From assembly GCA_022264855.1 (NCBI GenBank), contig JABYQU010000080.1, positions 1-64,000 of the forward strand: a stretch of DNA of 64,000 bases, written 5' to 3'. The notes below the pieces were generated by a model. That model did no database searches. It had not been told where the DNA came from and saw only the letters and a list, made by a program, of their open reading frames with translations. Positions 44,641-55,858 of the stretch are shown here, in pieces. This DNA is from Lenzites betulinus (lineage: Eukaryota > Basidiomycota > Agaricomycetes > Polyporales > Polyporaceae). Every line of letters begins with the position of its first letter. Within the stretch, counting starts at the first letter, position 1. A program made the translations under genes and the position numbers.

Positions 44641-45159
44641 ATGTGCTCCGAAGTTGGTCCACGCCCTCCGTGGTACGTTTATGATGCCAAAGGAAAGCTG
44701 GGTATCCCCGATGTCCCGGAACGCCTTTTGAAACACCCAGAGCTCGTACAGCGGGGACTCGCATCGAGACTAGGCCAGTGCGATGAAATAATGTTCCGCG
44801 CGGGCTCGCTCAGACAGCTCACACTAAAACAGGGCTGCGTATACATGACTGAATGGAATCGGGACCCAATCCAGGTTGTCAAAATCCTCGATCCAAACAC
44901 GGAGGAGGTCGCCATTCAAGAACGCTTGCTCGGCGAAATCAGCCGTCCGAACAACCATACGCTCCCGTCGGAGATGACCGTCACTGGCCACCCATTGCTC
45001 CTCATGCCCATGCTCCACCGCGTGGACATGTTCGAGGTGTGGGAGCGTGACTCCCTACGCTCGGTTTTGGACGTTATGTTCCAGATGGTCGAGGCATGTC
45101 CAATTCCGATATCTGTCGTTCACTGGTGCAAGGCTGATTGGCGTGAATCCAGGGTATAG
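44641..45159 (+). CDS. Kinase-like protein fragment (N-lobe), probably incomplete
   Basis: ATG 44641 opens a frame with IPDVPERLLKHPELVQRGL, then a kinase N-lobe-like segment: GCVYMTEWNRDPIQVVKIL (VxK-like strand), EEVAIQERLLGEI, and HTLPSEMTVTGHPLLLMP, typical of protein-kinase-like genes in Agaricomycetes. The frame ends at 45159 before any catalytic loop. Downstream, DICWGNMLAAS (about 45245-45280), shaped like a kinase D-x-x-x-x-N loop, suggests more exons, but I could not join them in phase. Either the gene is spliced in a way I cannot see or it is degenerate. Confidence 0.45.
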   Translation: MCSEVGPRPPWYVYDAKGKLGIPDVPERLLKHPELVQRGLASRLGQCDEIMFRAGSLRQLTLKQGCVYMTEWNRDPIQVVKILDPNTEEVAIQERLLGEISRPNNHTLPSEMTVTGHPLLLMPMLHRVDMFEVWERDSLRSVLDVMFQMVEACPIPISVVHWCKADWRESRV

Positions 45160-45836
45160 ACTTCCTCCACAGCCTAAAGATCGTCCATATGGTATGTTTA
45201 TGGATGAGAATACCTCATGCCTCGTTCGCGACTAATTCCGACTAGGACATTTGCTGGGGCAACATGCTCGCGGCATCGGCCCACCATTTACGATGGAGCA
45301 TCTTCGCGACGTAAGTTACAGATCCAGTGTGCGTCATGGAATGATATTGGACTTACGATCAATGTCAAAGGGTTGGCGCCGAACTCGGAGTGGCTCGCGA
45401 AGAAACTTATTGAATGGTTGATTGGGGTGCACGCTGTCGGCCGACTGAGCGGACCGTCCTGCGAGTGCTGCTCGTTCTCCGATTCGTGTGGTAGACGGCT
45501 ATGACTATGTAGTCCGCGCCATGGCCCAACCGTGGACGACGCATACTTGACTGAACAAAGCACCGCTCACGAGCTTCGCGCAGACTCTGTAAAACTAATG
45601 CTCGTCCGCAACGAAGTTACAAGGATTATTCTGCTTGTAATCACACCTTGTAGACCTTCCGATTACAGCCGACTCAGTACCCGCCGCACTTATAAGTACT
45701 AGAAAGTTCCAAGTTAGTATCCAAGATTATCCAAGATTGCGTGCATGATGACGTCATCAGCGCATATATGACAACGCGCTCGCCGTCCGCCTCTCTTTCC
45801 TCATCGACGACGACGACGACGACGCGCACATACACG
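45160..45836. other. Possible kinase 3' sequence and SOD2 promoter
   Basis: Holds the DICWGNML-type fragment (about 45245-45280) and the SOD2 5' region. A TATAAG motif lies at 45691-45696, 141 bp before the SOD2 ATG. A (CGA)n run lies in the presumed leader at about 45805-45826. Confidence 0.4.
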
Positions 45837-46689
45837 ATGTCCGTACTCACCACCCTGGCCCGTGCTGCCTGCCCCGCGTCCCGCGCTCTCCCTCGCGCCT
45901 CCCTCTCCCTCGCCGCTGCCCGCGGCCTGCACTCCCTTCCTGCGCTCGACTATTCCTACGATGTACGTCTCGTACCCCCCGCGACTCACGCATCACCCTA
46001 CTGAGCACACACGCACACAGGCCCTCGAGCCGCACATCTCGCGCCAGATCATGGAGCTCCACCACAAGAAGCACCACCAGGCGTACGTGACCGGCCTCAA
46101 CGCCGCCGAGGCGTCCTACGCGCAGGCGCCGTCGCCCAGGGACCAGATCCGGCTCCAGCCCGCGCTCAAGTTCAACGGCGGCGGGCACATCAACCACTCG
46201 CTCTTCTGGAAGAACCTCGCGCCCGCGAGCGAGGGCGGCGGCGCGCTCGCCGCGGGCCCGCTCAGGGACGCGATCGTCGCGGACTTTGGGAGCGTCGACG
46301 GTGCGTGGTGCAGCATGGGGAGCGGAGGGACATGTAGCTGACGCGGATGTGTAGCGTTCAAGAAGAAGGTGAACGCGGTGACGGCGTCCATCCAGGGCTC
46401 TGGCTGGGGCTGGGTCGGCTTCAACGCCGACACGAAGAAGCTCGAGGTGGTGACGACCGCGAACCAGGACCCGCTCCTGACGCACGTCCCCATCATCGGT
46501 ATCGACATCTGGGAGCACGCCTTCTACCTGCAGTACCACAACGTCAAAGCCGACGTGAGTCGCGCTTTTGCTTCTTGCTTCGTGTTCGAGTCGTAGCGCT
46601 GACGAACCGCGCAGTACCTGACCGCGATTTGGAACGTCATCAACTTCAAGGAGGCTGAGCGGCGGTTTGTCGAGGCCAGCAAGCAGTGA
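45837..46689 (+). CDS. SOD2: Mitochondrial manganese superoxide dismutase, 226 aa, 4 exons
   Basis: Exons 45837-45962, 46021-46300, 46355-46554 and 46615-46689, all in phase. A Ser/Arg/Ala-rich presequence ([16 protein letters not shown]) ends before the mature start HSLPALDY, so the enzyme is imported into mitochondria. Metal ligands by alignment to the human enzyme: H56 in [12 protein letters not shown]101 in [11 protein letters not shown], and D186 and H190 in [21 protein letters not shown]149 in QGSGWGW is the MnSOD-type second-sphere Gln. It converts superoxide to hydrogen peroxide and oxygen as a homotetramer or dimer. Length and motifs are complete; no defect seen. Confidence 0.96.
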
Positions 46690-47542
46690 GCGTGTTCTTG
46701 CACGCTGGGGGGCTCCAACGAACAATGTATGTTACCTTAGATATGCCCCTCTTCTAACAATTGTTCGCCTTCCGCGTGTTCGTGTAGGTCATTTTAGTGC
46801 ATCTCATTGTTGGATACAGTGTGGGCGAGACCCAGCGCGGAAGACTTGCACTCCCATGGCATTTCCGTCATCGCTGTGTACTACTCATCCTACCTTTCAC
46901 GACATTCCCGCATGCCGTCTCCGTCATATGCACATTGCGCAGTAGATCCTGATCTTGCTATGGACGTACTTCCAATTGGAGGACATCGTGTCTTCCTCGG
47001 CCGCAAGCCTCCGTCGGAGTGTCGGGCGCCTGCTCGCGCCTTACATACGGTGCAGGTTCCTCGACGAGAACTATGCCAAATACCCAGCGTGACGGTTCAC
47101 TGAGCGTCGTTTGGCGAAGTTACAGGAGGGAGTCGAGAGCGTGCCTGATGCGAGCTTCATCGGTTGGAAGTTGTAAGAGCGCTGTATTCTTGCCTGTACT
47201 CCAAAAGGAGAGCTTGACATCGGCTGGGCGAGGACGTGGCGTTGGGCTGGAGCGACCAGACGGTGAGCTGTCTGGCGACACCCACGGCGTCGACTTGTCC
47301 ATGGCGTGGGCAGCTATGTAAGTTTCGTAGCTTTTGAGGGGCGGCGAATCTGCATATGGACTCGGACATTGTTACCGTTGTCATTAACATGTTCATTCAT
47401 TAACATCTCGCGTGACGGAACGACGTTAGATACATAGCAAGACAGGCGTGATAGCGTAAAGCGTATGCAGAAGCAGCAAACAAACAATAAGGTAGCGAGC
47501 AGCGTAGACGGGGGGTCGTGACAGGGGCGCCTGCTCCTGCGC
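46690..47542. other. Intergenic region, no feature recognised
   Basis: About 850 bp between convergent genes; frames are short and lack motifs. Confidence 0.5.
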
Positions 47543-50500
47543 CTATGCAGCAAAAGCAGACGGCGCGGGACCCGAGGCGGGGACGGCGGGGGGCACAGGG
47601 GGCGACGCGACGAGCGCGTGCTGCGAGGGCGAGGGCGACGGCGCGCCGCTCGCGAAGAGCGCCTCGAGCTCCGCGAGGCAGTCCACGCAGCGCGCGTGCA
47701 CCTCGCGTGCGTTCTCGAGCAGCGGCTTGATGTTCTCCGGCGCCATCGCGAGCTTCACGTCCGGGAGCGCCTCCGCGTGCAGCTCGGGGCTCGGCGTGCC
47801 CCCCCACGGCTGCGGCGGCGCGGAGCGCACGGACCCGGTCGGGTTCTTGCGGCTCGTGCCGCTGCGCGAGGGCGGCCGGCGCGGGCTCGCGCTCGGCGCG
47901 GACTGGCGGTGCTTGCTCCGCGACGGCGCGCGGCCGGTGTGCGAGCCGGGCTCGCCCTCGCTCGCTTCGTGCACGTCGGAGAGTTTGATCGAGCGCTGGT
48001 AGGACTGGAGCGTCGACGGCGGGATCGCGGACAGCTTCTTGGGGGACTCGCCTGGGCTCCAGATGGACGAGCCCGAGGCGTCTGGTCCGCGGCGCGGGGT
48101 CTCGGGGCGGAGGCTGAGTTCGCGCGGGTGGAAGAGGTAGGGTGATTTGCCCTTCTTCCCGCGCACGGTCGCTGTGCCGTCCGAGGGGAGCCCGAGCGTG
48201 CGCGCGGCGTGGTCGAGGTCAGAGACGGACTCGACGCGGTCCCAGTCTTCCTCCAGGTCGCCTCCGAGGCTCGTCCCGCTGGCGTGGCCGGAGCCGCTGC
48301 TGGTCAGACCAGCGGCGTTCGAGCTGAGGTCGTCCACGGACGGGGCACCCACGGTCCCGGACGGCTTGCTCCTCTGCCCGAGGCGGAAGATCGACGCGAG
48401 GGAGGGACGGCGCGGGGAGGATTTGTGCGGGATCGACTGCGTCGTGCCGTACGGCGAGTTCGGGTGCGCCTCCTTGCGCGACTTGATCGACTCCGGGCCC
48501 GTGCTCGTCTTCGCGCGGCGGCGCTGCGCGACCGAGTGCGGACGCGAGTGCAGGTTGAGTGACGAGTCCGTGCTCGCGGACACGGACGAGGACGACGCGG
48601 TGACGTGCGGGAGCATCGCGGCGACGCCCGGGCCCTGCTCCGAGTACGACTTCTTGAGCGACTTGAGCATGTCCCGGAGCCCGCGCATGCCCAGCCGGCT
48701 CGTCCGCCGCTTCTTAGGGGACGGCATCGTGTCGTACGGGCGGCCCTGCACGTGCGCGCCGAGGCCGCCGCCGGACTCCTCGCTGGGGAGCGTGATGGTG
48801 CTGTTCATGGCGTCGCCCCAGCGCCAGTTCCGGTTGATGTCCTCCTCGGGGATGTTCGGCTCAAACGCCATCGTCGCCGATGGGTCCGGATTGTTGAGCA
48901 TCTCCCGCAGGAGCAGCAGCTGGCGTTGGCTGAGGTCGTGTCGCCCTGTGGATGCACGCCATTGGGAGGGCGGGCTCGCGAGCGGGGGCGAGGTCATGCC
49001 GTGCGAGGCAGAGGTGATCAGCGGCTTCGGCTCATCTCCGGCAAGGGTGATAGCGCGCTCGCGGCTCTTCCTGCCGTCGTTCGTAGTGGGTACGGCGGGG
49101 GCAGATTGGCTGGAGGTCGGCGGAGCAGAGCCAGGAGCTTGAGTGGGGCCACCAGCGAGGTCAATGAGGAGCTCGGCGCACTCCCACGAGAGCCGGTACT
49201 TGGCCTCGATGTTCAGGAACGCCGCGTTGAGCTGATTGCGGCTCGGAGCATTGTTCGCGGCGGGGTTCGTATTCGAGCGCGTGCGCAGGACGGGTCTAGG
49301 GAGGTGGATATAGCTGGGAGAGACGGGGCGGGACTGCGACTCTTGCGGGTCGTTGAGCAGCTCGCGGACCTGCCCGACGAGGGTGGTGTACGCGGCCTGT
49401 AGCTGTTTGAGCTCTACACACGCCGTCAGTAATTGAGCAGCCACAAACAATCGAGACACTCACGCTCAACGCTCGACGCAAAGTCGCGCACCATCGTCAA
49501 GTCGCGTCGTAGGCTCACTTGCGCCTGGCTGATCCGCGCCGGGATCTTGAGGTCCCCCAGCGAGTTCCGCCGGAGCACGGAGGAGCTGCTCGGTGGCTCA
49601 CGCTCCTTCGGGGGCAGCGCCGTGCGCCCCAGCGACGCCGTGTGCACGGGCGACGCCGACAGCTTCGGGCGCGTCGGGGACGGGAGCGGGGACGGGATCG
49701 TCGGCAGGGACGTTTCCTGCGACGACGCCTGGCTGAGCGACGACCGCGGCGAGAGCGTCGGGTGCGAGCGGGACGGCTCGAGCGTCGGCCGCCCGCCGGT
49801 CAGCGAACGTCGCGTCGGCGTCGCGCCAGAGGGGGGCGTCCGCCGCCCGCTCTTGACGCGCGGCGGGGACGGAGGCTGGAGCTCGATGGGGGGGAGGAGA
49901 ACGTCTTGCGAGCTCCGGATAACGCGCGAGGGCGGACGCGGCGTGCTCTGGTCGTGCGCGTCGGGATCGAGCTTTGGTCGTGGCGGGGACGTGTTCTCGA
50001 CGGGGACGAGGGGCGCAGCCTGGGGTGGCGGCGGCGGCTCCTTGACCTCCTCGGGCGCGGTGCTCTTCGTGCGCTTGTGTTTCCCGCTGCCCACCAGGCT
50101 GATCCGGCGCATCCCGCCCATGAACCGTCTGCTCCCCTTCTCCTTCTCACCCTTCGCTGGCGTGCTTGGCGGGAGCGGAACGGGGAGCGGCGGCCGCTCG
50201 TGGTGCGCGTCGCTCGAGCGGTCGTCCACGGTCGCGGTCGAGCTCTTCTTGCTGCGATATCCATGCGCGTGCACGTCCTCGGCACTCGCGCTCGCGCTCC
50301 GCTGCTTCGAGCTCGCGCGGCTGCTCGGCGTCGCTGGGCGGCGCGCCGTATGTCGTCCGTCCCCATACGAAACATGGCGCGGGGGACGCGGGAGCCCGCC
50401 CCCGCCCCAGCTTGAGCCCGAGCCCGAGCCACCCGAAGACGACTGCGAGATCTGCATCGACGCGGGCCGGCGGGGGCCCCCGAACAGCAGCGTCGCCGTC

Positions 50501-52221
50501 GGGATCCCCGACCCATCCACGACCTCGTCGAGATCGCGCGGGAGCGCCGTGCTGCCTTCCCGCCCGCGCGACCGGGAGCGCTCGCCGCGCCGCTGCTCAG
50601 GCTCGCGATCGCGCTCGCGCTGCTCGGCGCGGATGAGGTGCAGCAGCCGCTCCACGCTTTTCTCGCTCTTTAGTGCCCCCTCGCGTCTCGGTGGCGACCC
50701 CGGCGGGCCGTGACCGCCGCCACCAGCGCGAAAAAACCAGCCGCGCGCGCCGGAGCTGCCGGGCGAGGTTGAAGCGATGAAGCTCGTCGGGCGCGAGCTG
50801 CCCGCGCTGCGCGTCGGCTGGGGTGCTGCGACGGGCGCGCTCGTGGTGGAATCCTCGGCGAGCGCGACCTCGGTCGGGCCCGTGCTCACGCGTTTCCGCC
50901 GCCCGGCCGCGGCGCCCCACTTCTTCCCCACCGAGCCGATGCGCGAGAGCAGCGGCGTCTTGCCTGGGGCGGCGGGAGTGGCGGAGGAAGACGTGTTGGC
51001 GGCGTCGAGCGCGAGTGCGGGCTCCTCGCCGGACGGGCGCCCCGGCTGCTCGGGCGTGACGGGGCGCACGGGCGGGTCGACGACCTCGGCGCGGTCGTCG
51101 AGCTCGAAGATGCCGTCCTCGAAGTTGGCGGGCGGGCGCGACTTCTTGCGCAGGCGCCGCCGCTCGCGGTGGATGGGCGGGCTGGGGGGCAGGAGCGCGA
51201 GGCGTGCACGCGCGGCGGCGGAGCTCGAGCCCGCGCCGTGGCCGTGGCCCGACGCAGAGCCGGAGACGGTCGGCCGGAGAGCGAGATGTGCGGTGGAGGA
51301 GTATGAGTAGCCCGCCACGGAATCGCGCCCTGTGGTGGACGATACCGGCACAGAAAACACTGAGGCGGTGGGCGAGCGCGGGAATGGCGCGATGGCGGTC
51401 GCATGCGGTGGCAGCGGCGGAACGGGCGGCGGCGGAGAGAGGTCGGTGGGGAGGTGGAAGGGGATGTGCCGCGAGCGCGAGGTCACGGTGCGGTCTTCGC
51501 TCTCGCGCCCGAAGCCGTACTCGCCGTCCACGTCGTCGTCGTCCCCGGACTCGTCCGACGAGGGCCACGAGCCGCGCTTGCGGGGCGTCGCGCGGCGGCG
51601 GGGCGACGCGCCACCCGCGCCGCCCGCGCCGTCCTCGAAGTCGTCGTCCCAGTTCTCGACCTCGCCGTCGCCCTCGGCCGTGTCGGGCTCCCGTCCGCGT
51701 TCACGCTCGCGCTCGCGCGTCCCGCGTGCGCCTGCCGCACTGCTCCCGCCCGCAGCGAGCGGGTGCGCGTGCCGGCGGCGCGCGGCGGGCCCCGGCGAGT
51801 CCGTGTCCTGGAAATCGTCGTCCCAGTTTTCCATCAGCGCGTGCTGGCCCGCATTTAAATTCGGGTGCGTGCGCTGACGGGTCGGCGAGGACGCAGAGGC
51901 GGCGGGCTGCTTGGGCGGCGTGGACGGGCCCGGATCGGCCCATCCCTGCGGCGGCTGCGTCTGTCGGGGCGAGGACGCGGTGTTTTTCTTGTCCTTTGCG
52001 AGCGGGGTCGAGGGCGCGGAGGGGGGCCGCCGCCGGGCTGGGGAGGTGGGCGGCGAGCGGCCTGAGGAGGCTGCTTGGGCCTGTGCGAACTCGAAGTCGG
52101 AGTCCCAGTTCTCCTCGGATGGATCTGTAGATGGCTTGTGAGTACACATATTGGAACAGAGGACGATCGATGGGCGGATAGGAAGGGGGAGGGCATGCTT
52201 ACCTGGCTGTGCGCTCGTCAT
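47543..52221 (-). CDS. Byr4/Bfa1-like cytokinesis regulator, 1516 aa, 3 exons
   Basis: Exons 52221-52203 (19 nt), 52124-49464 and 49413-47543, introns of 78 and 50 bp, in phase. The frame also runs through intron 1, but splicing from the GTAAGC donor gives the start MTSAQPDPSEENWDSDFEF. Three acidic NWD boxes lie in the N-terminal part (ENWDSDFEF, ENWDDDFQD, ENWDDDFED), separated by Ser/Pro-rich disordered sequence. A coiled-coil region follows near the exon 2/3 border (ARISQAQVSLRRDLTMVRDF, then LKQLQAAYTTLVGQVRELL). The C-terminal half contains WGDAMNSTITLP and a helical end (PENIKPLLENAREVHARC). The box pattern and coiled coil resemble Byr4/Bfa1, the scaffold half of the two-part GAP that restrains the septation GTPase; that name is an inference. 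The 5' third is duplicated at 62495-64000. Confidence 0.6.
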
Positions 52222-52458
52222 CCTGGCATGCGTGTCCTGTCAATGTTTTCGCCGGTTTTCTGTTCGTGCTCGCGTGGGTGGTCGTGTCTGTGCCAGTGTT
52301 GGTGTTCGTGTGCAGATTGTATGCGGTATGTCGTGTCGTCGTGTCGCGTTCTTTCACTCGTGTCCGAACGAGCACAGCAAAGTGAAGCAGTTGGTAGACA
52401 GAGTAGGTGAAGAAAGCAGGGCAGCGGTCGGGCACACGGCAGGCCTCGCGCGGACCGC
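50947..52458. repeat. Segmental duplication, copy 1 (5' part of the Byr4-like gene)
   Basis: About 1.5 kb, from inside exon 2 (GAGCAGCGGCGTC) through the start codon and at least 237 bp of upstream DNA, repeated in the same orientation at 62495-64000 with few differences. Confidence 0.9.
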
Positions 52459-53115
52459 GTGGGCGTGGCAGCGTTGTGTGTTGCGGCGGAGCGGAGCGGG
52501 GAGGACGGGGAGGAGGAGGAAGGCAACAACGACGCGGTCGCTTCCCAGTCGTCGTGCGTCCGTAGGCGCCCGCGTGCATCGTGATCGCGGTTTCTGTGTC
52601 CTGGTGGCGCAGCGCAGCCGTCCAGGCACCCCGCTCTTGTTCCTCTCCTTGCGTGGGTGTGCCTGCTTTGGTGCGCGTTCGGCCTACGTGACCCGCACCG
52701 CGTACGAGTACATGCTTCCGCTGCACGCTATGTGCGCAGAGCGCCCTCCCCGCCTCGAGCACTTGGAATGCCAATATATACATCGTGATGATGATGATGG
52801 ATTCATTGATTATAGTGGCATAGAGGCCGGTCACGGCCGAAGTTGCCACTTCGTACAAGTCTACTGCAAAAATAGCTAGGTAATCATGGCTGCCAGGGGA
52901 TCCAAAAGGACTCGGACTGGGGAGTGCAAAGGTGGATAGTACGCGTGAGGTGCACATGAGAAGAGACTGTCGTGAGGGGATATGTAATACATGCGCGAAA
53001 AAGAGACCGGCAGGAGCGACACGCTGTTAGGCATGTGTCTCCCATAACGGGCGGGTGAAAAGCAGGTTGAGCAGTGAGGAAAGTGTCGCCAGGACTGCAA
53101 GTGGGCTATAATGCC
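52222..53115. other. Promoter side of the Byr4-like gene; otherwise empty
   Basis: The first 237 bp are duplicated upstream of the truncated copy (63764-64000). Nothing else recognised. Confidence 0.5.
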
Positions 53116-53140
53116 GGGTTGGGTTGGGTTGGGTTGGGTT
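53116..53140. repeat. (GGGTT)5 tandem repeat at the 3' end of a LINE ORF1
   Basis: Five perfect GGGTT units; read on the minus strand they are AACCC units that begin within the TAA stop codon of the ORF1. Confidence 0.85.
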
Positions 53141-54392
53141 AGATGGATTCAGGCACGTAATAGAGACGGCCGAATTGGAGGTGCCCCGAGAGGCAGCGCG
53201 TGAGCACGTCCGCACGAACAGGACAGTCGGGGGACGACGCGCGATGGGGGCCCTTGCACAGAGTGCATTTGGGCGGGAGGTGGTTGCACTGCGATAAGTC
53301 GACGCAGGCGTTCTCGGATGGACAGCGGCAAGTAGTGGTGGCGTGGGGGCCTGCACAATAACCGCAGGACGGGCGGTTCTTGCAATAACGGGCGATATGA
53401 CCAAAGCGGTGGCAATTGTAACACTGAGTGGGTAGGGAACGGAACCGCTCCGCACGGAGAAGTCGACCATTCAGAGCAATGCCGTTCTCAATGGCATGGT
53501 TGGCGTTCGCCGACTCTTTGAAGAACAGGACGAGGGAGGAGTGGGATTTGCCGGGCGGCGGACTGGATTTGCGTGACATCCACTGGAGGGTCTCCAGTTC
53601 GTCCTCTGCGAACGTTGGATCACCTAGGTAGGGGTTCTCGCGGACGATGGTCTCTAGTGCAGCCTGTCGGGAGCCGTCCGTGTCGAACTTGAAGTCAGTG
53701 GGGACTCCATGGACGACAACTCGGTAAGACGGCAAGAGAACTTCGAGCTGCGACGAGAACTGGGGAAGCCACGACTCATACTCGATCCTAGCAGTGTCCC
53801 GCTCGTCCTGGTTATGCCACATGAGACGGATATTGCCATTGCGCAGTTTAGCCACCGCACGCACACGCGGGATGGGAGAGTCAGGATTGTTGGGTTGGGA
53901 ACGGATGTTGTTGCGGATGAGAATGTCATTGATGTTACGTTGGATGTCAGCAGGAGTGTCGTGGGCAAAGGCAGGATGTTTGTAGTCCAGCTGGCGCAGG
54001 ATGAAGTCGTAGCGTGGAGGACGGGGCTCGCTGAAAGGTACGCTAGGAGGCACACTCCGAGGCGGAGCACTCGCTTTTGCGGGCTTTGAGCTCTGGGAGG
54101 CGGCGACCTGAGCGTACGATGGAGCCTTGTGGGAGTCCGCGATCTGGGCGGCGAGGGAGTCGATCTTGGTGCATAACGTGCTGAAGGGTGCTTCGACGCA
54201 AGTGGAGCGCAGAGCTGCCTCAGCAAGGTGTAGGAATGTCTGAAAGGTGGCCAGTGGAACCGATACGGTCTTCGCATTTTTGGATTTCGGGAGCGCTACG
54301 CTGGAGAGCAGAGTTTGCAGGCGGGAAACTGCGTCCCTAGCTGAGCTGGGACTTTGTGCGTCGCCGACAAGTGGCGTGGGAGAGTGGCTCAT
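53139..54392 (-). CDS. LINE ORF1 (gag-like nucleic-acid-binding protein), 417 aa, no ORF2
   Basis: Minus strand, ATG 54392 to stop 53139. The N-terminal half is a helical part (ATFQTFLHLAEAALRS) and linker. The middle resembles an RNA-recognition fold (DFILRQLDYKHPAF, IRLMWHNQDERDTARIEYES). The C-terminus has CCHC-type knuckles: CYNCHRFGHIARYC, CGYCAGPHATTTC and CTLCKGPHRASSPDC. This is the standard ORF1 of fungal non-LTR retrotransposons, which binds the element RNA. Downstream of the stop there is only the AACCC repeat, so the reverse transcriptase ORF is missing. The ORF itself is intact. It may be a truncated copy or a domesticated/solo ORF1. Confidence 0.82.
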   Translation of the reverse strand: MSHSPTPLVGDAQSPSSARDAVSRLQTLLSSVALPKSKNAKTVSVPLATFQTFLHLAEAALRSTCVEAPFSTLCTKIDSLAAQIADSHKAPSYAQVAASQSSKPAKASAPPRSVPPSVPFSEPRPPRYDFILRQLDYKHPAFAHDTPADIQRNINDILIRNNIRSQPNNPDSPIPRVRAVAKLRNGNIRLMWHNQDERDTARIEYESWLPQFSSQLEVLLPSYRVVVHGVPTDFKFDTDGSRQAALETIVRENPYLGDPTFAEDELETLQWMSRKSSPPPGKSHSSLVLFFKESANANHAIENGIALNGRLLRAERFRSLPTQCYNCHRFGHIARYCKNRPSCGYCAGPHATTTCRCPSENACVDLSQCNHLPPKCTLCKGPHRASSPDCPVRADVLTRCLSGHLQFGRLYYVPESI

Positions 54393-55000
54393 GGTGGTAT
54401 ATACATCGTACTACACGCGCTCGTGCTACTATACACGCGTATATATGCCCATGACCGCGGCCGGCCCTCACCGGCCTCACCTTCGCTCGACCCGCGCCCT
54501 TGCCTTCTCCCAACGCCCACCGCGGGCATGCACACTCGCGCCTGCCCGTGCCGATCGCCCTTGATCTGTATCGTTGGTCTGTATTCCTCTTTCCATCATG
54601 CGCCAGCGCTTGGCCGAGCGCTCGTTCACTTACTCACAGCTGCTCTTCAGGCGCGCCCACTTAACTCACTACGCGACGTCCTTGTACAACGTCCCCTTCG
54701 AGCTCAGGCCTACCTCGAGCTCGTAGAGAGGCGAAAAACGGCCTGGAGGAGGGTGGATGGCATCGAGCACACTCGGATGTAGCACAACTATAGGGGCTCC
54801 AAAAGAGCGACCCGCTCCCCGTAACTGGGATTCTGTCATGCTCTCACCTAGAGCTGCCGTACACCGTATGAACTACAGTGCAACATCGTACGAATGAACT
54901 GTGTCAAAATATGACTGGAAATACAGGCCTGGGGGACTCCGAAGGTGGTACCCTCACAGCGACACCGTGTTTGCTCGTATAAGCCTTCATGCTGCTGCTC
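54393..55000. other. Intergenic region, no feature recognised
   Basis: Short frames only. A possible promoter of the LINE ORF1 cannot be recognised. Confidence 0.4.
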
Positions 55001-55858
55001 TGCTACGCTCGGTGGTCCAATGTGCCGTGCCCACAGACACTTACTGGCACTTTGACTGACACTGAAGTGCTCAAGCTGCTCAGAGTTCAGGCCGAGCAAC
55101 ACGTCGTTGCGATTTCTCGCCTACGCCTGCTTCGCCCCGCGCGTTTTTGAAGATCTGGCGCTTATCCGTTTCTGGAGAGACTGCGGCGCCTTCGTGGCGC
55201 TGTCACATCCCAATCCAGACATCCACTCTGTCAACATGACAGCGCGAATGCTCCGCTTGAATTCTAAATACCAACATGACAGATGGCTGGGCCGACCACA
55301 ATCGTGCATGCCAGCCTCCTCCTCATCCCTTCCCCTCGCGCTACCCAATAGTCTGAGCCTCCCACAATGTCCGATACTTCGCCTTCTGATCTGCGACAGT
55401 TGCTGAAAGCTAAGATGCTGGCCCCTCGAGCCTACCTCTCCATCCCCCGCATCTCCCACCGCCATGCTGTTGCCCGACTGCTGGCTGGAATTCCTCCATA
55501 CGCCGTTGAACTACTGCGGTACGAAAACATCCCCCATGAATGGCGCCTCTGCCGCTTCTGCCGATCTGCCGGTATCGTTGAAGATGAACTACATATCCTC
55601 TTCGACTGCACCGACCCCGTGATCGACACGGCGAGACAACGCCTCTATCAATTGCTCTTTGCCCTTACCCCCGATATGCTCATCCGACGCCGGCAGCTCT
55701 CCGACTGGCACTTCCTCGCGCACTGCCTAATGAACGACCACGCGGCCCCTCTCCTGGGCAAGTTCATACACGCTACATTCACCCGGTGCCAAGCTACACC
55801 ACTGTTGTGCGTTCGTTCACTTGAGGACCTACATAGCCTCGTGCTCGACTAGCCTACC
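55001..55858 (+). pseudogene. LINE ORF2 C-terminal remnant
   Basis: On the plus strand the frame ending at 55852 encodes ISHRHAVARLLAGIPPYAVEL, then EWRLCRFCRSAGIVEDELHILFDC and WHFLAHCLMND. This is the C-terminal zinc-finger region of LINE reverse transcriptases (C-x-x-C...H...C). Upstream, the same frame shows EVLKLLRVQAEQHVVAISRLRL with stops further up, so the rest of the RT is decayed or absent. It lies head to head with the ORF1 at 53139-54392, so the two are separate insertions. Confidence 0.65.

Noticed and set aside
53116..53140. (GGGTT)5 as a telomere seed
   Set aside because: The unit is a pentamer, not TTAGGG, and its position at the stop codon of a LINE ORF1 fits an element tail better.
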